From contig NZ_CP119147.1 in NCBI RefSeq assembly GCF_029167645.1, positions 2,356,001 to 2,420,000 on the forward strand: a stretch of 64,000 nt of DNA. Reading direction: 5' to 3'. This document shows, piece after piece, positions 59,242 to 64,000 of the stretch. Origin of the DNA: Streptomyces sp. AM 2-1-1 (GTDB lineage: Bacteria > Actinomycetota > Actinomycetes > Streptomycetales > Streptomycetaceae). Position 1 is the stretch's first letter. The number at the start of each line of letters is the position of its first letter. A program made the position numbers and the translations under genes. Under the pieces are notes generated by a model. That model had not been told where the DNA came from, searched no databases, and saw only the letters and a program-made list of their open reading frames with translations.

Positions 59242-59712
59242 TCACCGGCCTGAACGACTCTGGTCGTTGGCCGAAACCGACCCCTGGCCGAGGGTGGCAC
59301 AGATCACAGCGACAACCATCCCGCCGAGGACGAAGAGGGCCAGAGCGATCTCGTCGCCGCCGCCGAAGAGCATGTCGCCCTCGGGGCGTCCGTTCAGCAG
59401 GACCACCACCGCGATCAGCCAGCCGGCGGCGGGCGCGAAGGCGCCGAGTTGGGTGCGGGTGAGGAGGCGGCCCCCGTAGAAGACTCCCGCGGCCGCGGCG
59501 AGCGCCAGCAGCAGACCGCCGGGGAACCAGGCCCCCTGGACCAGGGAACCGGCCAGCGAGACCAGCGCGCCGAGGACCGCGAGGCCGACGTAGGAGCCGA
59601 TCCGGCGGGGGTTCAACGGGGCGGCGATCCCGGTGGGTTCGGGCGCCCGGGGCGGGGCGTTGGTGCGCGGGGCGCGGGCCTCGGCGCGGGAGCGGTCCCG
59701 GCCGGCGCTCAC
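59242..59712 (-). CDS. DUF6113 membrane protein
   Basis: 156 residues. The N-terminal 38 residues are basic and Pro-rich, followed by four membrane helices ([74 protein letters not shown]). The actinobacterial family has no known function and commonly lies downstream of mshB. Its ATG overlaps the mshB stop by four bases. Confidence 0.85.
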   Translation of the reverse strand: MSAGRDRSRAEARAPRTNAPPRAPEPTGIAAPLNPRRIGSYVGLAVLGALVSLAGSLVQGAWFPGGLLLALAAAAGVFYGGRLLTRTQLGAFAPAAGWLIAVVVLLNGRPEGDMLFGGGDEIALALFVLGGMVVAVICATLGQGSVSANDQSRSGR

Positions 59713-60632
59713 GACCGTGCCCCCGTCCCGGCGGCGGCCTCGGGCAGCCCGGCGAAGAGATCGCGTTCGCGCACGTGGCCGCCGTCCGGTCCACCCCGCA
59801 CCAGTTGGTAGTACTCGGTGGTGAAGAGGGGCTGACCCTTGTCGTTGGAGAGGGCGAACCAGGGCCCGTCCACCACGACCTGGGTGGCGTGCGCCCGCAT
59901 GGCCGCCGCCTTCGCCTCCGCGAACGCGGAGCCGTCGATCTCCGTGGTGATCACGGAGTCGTCGGTCACCCCCGGCACGTCCTCGATCGCGGCGATCTCC
60001 GCGAACACCCCGGGCGCCTCGGCCCGGAGCCGGGCGAACGCCTCTTCGGCGACCTGGCGGGGCGTCCGGTTCCAGTAGGTCTTCGCGATGGTGTGCGGGG
60101 CGTCCGGCGCGCCGGAGCCGGTGGTGTACGCGGCGTCGGCGGCGAGTTCGGCCGCGCGGGTCGCCACCCGGTGCGCCTGGATGTGGTCGGGGTGGCCGTA
60201 TCCGCCGTCGGCGTCGTACGTCACCAGGACCTGCGGGCGGATCTCGCGGATGACGTCCACCAGCGGGGCGGCCGCGTCGTCCACGGCGGCGTCCCAGAAG
60301 GCTCCGGGGCGGTGGTTCTGCTCGGTGCCCATCATCCCGGAGTCGCGGTACCGGCCGGGGGCGCCGAGGAAGCGGTGGTCGGTGACCCCCAGCTCCTTCA
60401 TGGCGGCGGCGAGTTCGCCCACGCGGTGCGGGCCGAGGGCGTCGTCCCGGTCGGACGCCAGGTGCGCCAGCGACGGGGGGATGACCTCGCCCTCCTCGCC
60501 CCGGGTGCAGGTCACCAGCGTGACGTGGGCGCCCTCGGCCGCGTACTTGGCCATGGTGGCGCCGTTGTTGATCGACTCGTCGTCGGGGTGCGCGTGCACC
60601 AGGAGCAGACGGCGGGCGGGAAGGTCCTTCAT
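59709..60632 (-). CDS. mshB: MshB: GlcNAc-Ins deacetylase of mycothiol synthesis
   Basis: 307 residues from ATG 60632 (a GTG lies three codons upstream). The LmbE/PIG-L fold has zinc ligands and catalytic Asp in HAHPDDES (residues 13-20) and the third ligand in GHPDHIQAH. The [13 protein letters not shown] and [10 protein letters not shown] segments are typical of MshB. It removes acetate from 1-O-(2-acetamido-2-deoxy-glucopyranosyl)-inositol, the second step of mycothiol synthesis. A TAGGGT hexamer seven bases upstream suggests leaderless transcription. Confidence 0.95.
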   Translation of the reverse strand: MKDLPARRLLLVHAHPDDESINNGATMAKYAAEGAHVTLVTCTRGEEGEVIPPSLAHLASDRDDALGPHRVGELAAAMKELGVTDHRFLGAPGRYRDSGMMGTEQNHRPGAFWDAAVDDAAAPLVDVIREIRPQVLVTYDADGGYGHPDHIQAHRVATRAAELAADAAYTTGSGAPDAPHTIAKTYWNRTPRQVAEEAFARLRAEAPGVFAEIAAIEDVPGVTDDSVITTEIDGSAFAEAKAAAMRAHATQVVVDGPWFALSNDKGQPLFTTEYYQLVRGGPDGGHVRERDLFAGLPEAAAGTGARS

Positions 60633-60639
60633 GAGGACC

Positions 60640-60645
60640 ACCCTA
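60640..60645 (-). promoter_or_regulatory. Putative -10 (TAGGGT), leaderless start for mshB
   Basis: Minus-strand TAGGGT lies seven bases before ATG 60632, which also supports that start over the GTG at 60641. Confidence 0.5.
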
Positions 60646-60761
60646 CGAGCCCCGCTCCCCCTCCGGGCGTCGGCGTCCCCGGTTCACACGTCCGGGGCCC
60701 CGTGCGGCCGCCCCGCGACGCCCCTCACGGGCGGGCGGGAGACCTCGCGGGGCCCGCGGAC

Positions 60762-60793
60762 GGCCGCGCGGACCCGCTGCGGTCCGCGCGGCC
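60762..60793 (-). terminator. Hairpin terminator after 64-residue membrane protein gene
   Basis: Perfect 13-bp stem (GGCCGCGCGGACC) with a six-base loop, directly after the minus-strand stop at 60795. Confidence 0.8.
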
Positions 60794-60794
60794 C

Positions 60795-60989
60795 TCAGAA
60801 CTTGATGCTGCCGATCACGCCCGCGACGTTCGAGGTGAGGTCGGCGATCGTCGGGGCGATGGACGAACTCGCCAGGTAGAACCCGAGCAGCATGCAGATC
60901 GCCGCGTGTCCGCCCTTGAGTCCGGATTTCCGGATCAGCAGGAAGACGACGATCGCCAGCAGCACTACCGCCGAAATCGAGAGTGCCAC
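60795..60989 (-). CDS. Conserved small membrane protein (64 residues)
   Basis: GTG at 60989 behind the near-perfect GGAGGTGA. The N-terminal helix ALSISAVVLLAIVVFLLIRK and a second weaker helix (HAAICMLLGFYLASSSIAP) flank a basic turn, and the C-terminus is TSNVAGVIGSIKF. It looks like a conserved small Streptomyces membrane protein with no known function. Expression is probably high given the ribosome site, its own promoter and strong terminator. Confidence 0.85.
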   Translation of the reverse strand: MALSISAVVLLAIVVFLLIRKSGLKGGHAAICMLLGFYLASSSIAPTIADLTSNVAGVIGSIKF

Positions 60990-61120
60990 GGCGGTTCACC
61001 TCCATCAGTACGGTCGCGACGGGAACATCGGACGGATCACACACATCGGCACATCGGGTCTGAACGGACAGCGGTGGGGCAGCAGTAGGGAAGCCAGCAG
61101 GTTCTTACCCACCGAGCGCT

Positions 61121-61139
61121 ACGGATCATAACTATCCGT
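61121..61139 (-). promoter_or_regulatory. Palindrome over a TATGAT -10 box upstream of the 64-residue protein gene
   Basis: ACGGAT-N7-ATCCGT (61121-61126 and 61134-61139). On the minus strand its centre contains TATGAT (complement of 61125-61130), a good -10 about 130 bases upstream of the GTG at 60989. Binding at the palindrome would occlude the promoter. Confidence 0.45.
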
Positions 61140-61199
61140 GCCAGGGCATTGTCCGGGTCACTGCAGCACGAGGGGGCGCACGGGCGGCGGCGGCCGGGC

Positions 61200-61205
61200 T
61201 AGGTT
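61200..61205 (+). promoter_or_regulatory. Putative -10 (TAGGTT), leaderless start for peptidase gene
   Basis: TAGGTT ends seven bases before ATG 61213 with no ribosome site between; it also argues against the in-frame ATG at 61138. Confidence 0.5.
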
Positions 61206-61212
61206 TCGGCCC

Positions 61213-63372
61213 ATGACCTCGCAGAAGCCGTCTTTTCCGCGCCAGCACGCCCGGACCCAGCGATTCACCCGGGGCGCCCCCCGGGCCTTCACCGTCTCAC
61301 CTGACGGGACGCGGGTGATCTTCCTGCGCTCGTCCTCCGGCACCGACCCGGTCAGCCGGCTCATGGTGCTGGACCCCTCGACCGGCCTGGAGCGCGTCGC
61401 CGCCGACCCCGGGGCCCTGCTGGGCGGCTCGGCGGAGCGGCTGTCGCCGCAGGAGCGCGCGCGCCGCGAACGCACCCGTGAGGGCGGTACGGGCATCGTC
61501 GAGTACGCGGTCGACGCCGAGGCGGAGTTGGCCGCCTTCGCGCTCTCCGGCAAGGTGTACGTGGCCGAATTGCGTGCCGGTACGGCGGGCGCGCTGCCGG
61601 TCCCGGGGCCGGTGATCGACCCCCGGCCCTCCCCCGACGGCCGGCACGTCGCGTACGTCGCACGCGGCGCGCTGCGGGTGGTCGGCGCCGACGGTACCGA
61701 CGACCGGGCGGTGGCCGAACCGGAGGCGGAGCACCTCACCTACGGGCTCGCGGAGTTCGTCGCGGCCGAGGAGATGGGCCGGCGCCGGGGCTTCTGGTGG
61801 TCCCCGGAATCGGACCGGCTGCTGGTGGCCCGGGTGGACGACAGCCCGGTCACGCGTTGGTGGATCGCCGATCCGGCGCGCCCGGAGCGCAAGCCGGCCG
61901 AGGTCGCCTACCCGGTCGCGGGCACCCCCAACGCCGAGGTCGGGCTCTTCGTCGTGGACCTCGCCGGCGGACGCACCGAGGTGGTGTGGGACCGGGCGCG
62001 CTACCCGTACCTGGCCCGGGTGCACTGGTCGTCGGCGGGCGCCCCGCTGCTGCTGGTGCAGGCCAGGGACCAGCGCACCCAGCGGTGTCTGACGGTGGAC
62101 CCGGAGACCGGGGCGACCCGCACCGTGCACGCGGACGAGGACCCGAGGTGGCTGGATCTTTTCGGTGGGGTGCCCGTATGGACGCCGGACGGACGGCTCG
62201 TACGGATCGCCGACGAGGGCGGGGCGCGGGTCCTGCACGTCGGGGACCGGGTGCTGACCGGGGCCCGGCTGCACCTCCAGGCGGTGCTGGACGTCGGGGA
62301 GTCGGACGTCCTGGTGCAGGCGGTGGCGGGCGAGGAGGCCGCCGCCCCGGAGATCGGGGAGAGCCATGTGTACCGGGTGAGCGAGCTGGGCGTCGAACGG
62401 ATGTCGGAAGGGGTGGGCGTCCACTCGGCGGTCCGCTCCGGCGCCCTCACGGTGATGTCCTCCACCTCGCCGGAGCGCCCGGGTGCGACCGTACGGGTGC
62501 TGCGGGACGGCAAGCAGGTCGCGGTGGTGGCCAACCACGCCCAGGAACCGGTGCTGCGCCCCCGCCTCACCCTCACCGAAGGGGGCGCGCGGCGCATTCC
62601 GTGCGCCGTCCTGCTCCCCACGGACCATCAGGAGTCGGACGGTCCGCTTCCGGTACTGATGGACCCGTACGGCGGACCGCTCGGCCGCCGGGTGCTCGCC
62701 GCCCACAACGCGCACCTCACCTCCCAGTGGTTCGCCGACCAGGGCTTCGCGGTGGTCGTGGCGGACGGCAGGGGCGCCCCCGGCCGCTCCCCCGCCTGGG
62801 AGAAGGCCGTACGGGACGACTTCACGCTCACCCTGGACGACCAGATCGAGGCGCTCCACGCCCTCGCCGAGCGCTTCCCGCTGGACCTGTCGAAAGTGGC
62901 GATGCGGGGCTGGTCGTACGGCGGCTACCTCGCGGGCCTCGCGGTGCTGCGGCGCCCCGACGTGTTCCACGCGGCGGTGGTGGGCGCACCGGTCACCGAT
63001 TTCCGGCTCTACGACACCCACTACACCGAGCGGTACCTCGGCGACCCCACCGAGCAGCCCGAGGTCTACGCGCGCAACGCGCTGGTGACCGACGACGGGC
63101 TGTCCCGGCCGGCGGAGACCGCACGGCCGATGATGATCGTGCACGGCCTCGCCGACGACAACGTGGTGGTCGCGCACACCCTGCGGCTCTCCTCCGCGCT
63201 GCTGGCGGCGGGACGCCCGCACGAGGTGCTGCCGCTCAGCGGGGTGACCCACATGACCCCGCAGGAGCAGGTCGCGGAGAACCTCCTCCTGCTCCAGGTG
63301 GACTTCCTCAGGCGGTCGCTCGGCCTGTCGGCGCCGGAGCGCCCCGGGGCGGACCGGCCGGCGGCGGGCTGA
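61213..63372 (+). CDS. Prolyl-oligopeptidase/DPP IV-family serine peptidase (S9)
   Basis: 719 residues. A beta-propeller N-terminal part (about 30-470: PRAFTVSPDGTRVIFL, VAYVARGALRVV, FWWSPESDRLLVARVDD) precedes an alpha/beta-hydrolase domain with nucleophile GWSYGGYLAG (Ser about 568), Asp about 648-649 (HGLADDNVV) and His about 680 (GVTHMTP). The EE pair that binds the N-terminus in dipeptidyl-peptidase IV is seen as VAAEEMGRRRGFWWS, supporting DPP IV-like removal of N-terminal Xaa-Pro dipeptides. No signal peptide, so cytosolic peptide turnover is likely. Confidence 0.93.
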   Translation: MTSQKPSFPRQHARTQRFTRGAPRAFTVSPDGTRVIFLRSSSGTDPVSRLMVLDPSTGLERVAADPGALLGGSAERLSPQERARRERTREGGTGIVEYAVDAEAELAAFALSGKVYVAELRAGTAGALPVPGPVIDPRPSPDGRHVAYVARGALRVVGADGTDDRAVAEPEAEHLTYGLAEFVAAEEMGRRRGFWWSPESDRLLVARVDDSPVTRWWIADPARPERKPAEVAYPVAGTPNAEVGLFVVDLAGGRTEVVWDRARYPYLARVHWSSAGAPLLLVQARDQRTQRCLTVDPETGATRTVHADEDPRWLDLFGGVPVWTPDGRLVRIADEGGARVLHVGDRVLTGARLHLQAVLDVGESDVLVQAVAGEEAAAPEIGESHVYRVSELGVERMSEGVGVHSAVRSGALTVMSSTSPERPGATVRVLRDGKQVAVVANHAQEPVLRPRLTLTEGGARRIPCAVLLPTDHQESDGPLPVLMDPYGGPLGRRVLAAHNAHLTSQWFADQGFAVVVADGRGAPGRSPAWEKAVRDDFTLTLDDQIEALHALAERFPLDLSKVAMRGWSYGGYLAGLAVLRRPDVFHAAVVGAPVTDFRLYDTHYTERYLGDPTEQPEVYARNALVTDDGLSRPAETARPMMIVHGLADDNVVVAHTLRLSSALLAAGRPHEVLPLSGVTHMTPQEQVAENLLLLQVDFLRRSLGLSAPERPGADRPAAG

Positions 63373-63390
63373 GCCGCCGAGCCGCCGGGC

Positions 63391-64000
63391 TCACCGGCCG
63401 GGCGGCGGGGACGAGGGCGGCGGCGGCCCGGAGCCGCCGCCCCGCGGGTAGCCGTCACCGGGTCCGGAGCCCTCCGCCGGTTCCGGCCCGGAGCCCGGCC
63501 CGACGGGCGGATACCCGTACCCCGGGGCGGACGGGGCGGACGGGTACGAGCCCGACGGATAAGCGGGGCCCGACGGGTAGGAGGGGGCCGAGGTGTAAGG
63601 GGAGCCGGCGGCCGGCGGGTACGGGTAGCCGTACCCGGGGGCGCGGCCGGGCGCTCCGGCGGGCGGGTAGCCGTACCCCGGAGCGCCGGGCCCCCAGCCC
63701 GCTCCCGCCCCGTCCTCGGCCGCGGGCCGCCCCCGGCGGACGGTGGCGGACAGTGCGGCGATCCCGGCGAGGGTGAGGAACACCCAGGAGAGCATGGCGA
63801 GTTGTTCCTCGACGCCCTGGTCGGAGAAGCCCTCGAAGAGGTCCAGCCGGACGGCGCGGGCGACCCCGAGGCCGCCGGAGAGCAGCAGGAAGACCGCGGC
63901 GGCCATGCCGAACGGCCGGGAGTGGACGGCGTGCGCGAGCGCCGAGACGCCGGCGAACAGGGCGAGCAGCGCGATGGTCACGGTGGTCCAGCCGCCCGGC
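63391..64000 (-). CDS. Membrane protein with Pro/Gly/Tyr-rich C-terminal tail (5' partial)
   Basis: The frame is open to the window edge and a GTG at 63981 is only a possible start, so the N-terminus is probably missing. The visible part has three to four membrane helices (LLALFAGVSALAHAV; FGMAAAVFLLLSGGLGVA; MLSWVFLTLAGIAALSA) and then about 110 residues of low-complexity Pro/Gly/Tyr sequence with repeated GYGYPP and PSGPAYPSG units. Such tails resemble mobile extracellular or cytosolic linkers; no function is assigned. Convergent with the peptidase gene, 18 bases apart. Confidence 0.75.
   Translation of the reverse strand, partial: PGGWTTVTIALLALFAGVSALAHAVHSRPFGMAAAVFLLLSGGLGVARAVRLDLFEGFSDQGVEEQLAMLSWVFLTLAGIAALSATVRRGRPAAEDGAGAGWGPGAPGYGYPPAGAPGRAPGYGYPYPPAAGSPYTSAPSYPSGPAYPSGSYPSAPSAPGYGYPPVGPGSGPEPAEGSGPGDGYPRGGGSGPPPPSSPPPGR

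Noticed and set aside
1..64000. tRNA, rRNA, insertion sequence, prophage or integrase genes
   Set aside because: None of the intergenic gaps shows a cloverleaf or rRNA sequence, and no transposase or integrase motif appears in any frame I examined by eye; a dedicated tRNA or IS search was not possible.

Overview
The window is chromosomal DNA from a high-GC actinomycete, almost certainly a Streptomyces. Evidence for this is the very strong G/C bias at third codon positions, frequent GTG starts, long GC-rich hairpin terminators and Streptomyces-type families (DUF3117, DUF3107, DUF6758, DUF6113, MshB of mycothiol synthesis, FdxA, DapC, MoeZ). I saw no rRNA, tRNA, CRISPR, insertion sequence or prophage. 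About 63 protein genes are listed, including two cut by the window edges.

Layout. 1-5.2 kb: a membrane flippase-like protein (5' end missing), an alpha/beta-hydrolase lipoprotein and MoeZ. 5.3-10.6 kb: a four-gene minus-strand cluster (PelF-like glycosyltransferase, polytopic membrane protein, sugar-nucleotide epimerase, spherulin-4 family protein) that looks like an exopolysaccharide locus. 11-19 kb: DUF3152 metzincin-like protein, hydrolase, TetR regulator, DUF3107, ferritin-like protein and a DEAD-box helicase with a long leader and an apparent CTG start. 19-26.3 kb: a hydrolase, a NYN-domain protein, MarC, a PHP phosphoesterase, DUF6758, an MFS transporter with a palindromic operator, and a SUFU-domain protein.

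26.3-32.4 kb: a magnesium-related group. CorA has a structured 5' leader containing a 19-codon upstream ORF; a PRC-barrel/MgtE-N/CBS protein without membrane domain is coupled to a DUF1003 protein; Mrp follows. 32.5-38.4 kb: the envelope-stress module TatB, HtrA-like protease, zinc anti-sigma factor and ECF sigma factor, with a divergent O-methyltransferase. 38.5-43 kb: DUF3117, enoyl-CoA hydratase, Tag, a DivIVA-like protein, a FolP2-type DHPS and a LOG-family protein. 43-50 kb: lysine/DAP biosynthesis (dapE, dapC), fdxA, a lysozyme-like anchored protein, GNAT and SirB1-type proteins. 50-56.7 kb: a TPR regulator, TrmO and an overlapping ABC transporter/two-component operon. 57-64 kb: a VanW-like peptidoglycan-binding protein with a collagen-like tract, DUF6113, mshB, a small membrane protein, a prolyl-oligopeptidase-family peptidase and a partial membrane protein.

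From memory, gene order matches two Mycobacterium tuberculosis neighbourhoods: moeZ-Rv3207c-Rv3208-Rv3208A-Rv3210c-rhlE, and mshB-fdxC-dapC-dapE-LOG-folP2-Rv1209-tagA-Rv1211-Rv1220c-sigE-rseA-htrA-tatB-mrp-Rv1232c-corA. The polysaccharide-like cluster sits between moeZ and the DUF3152 gene, inside the first block. Many genes carry a TANNNT hexamer 6-7 bases before the start codon, the layout expected for leaderless transcripts.
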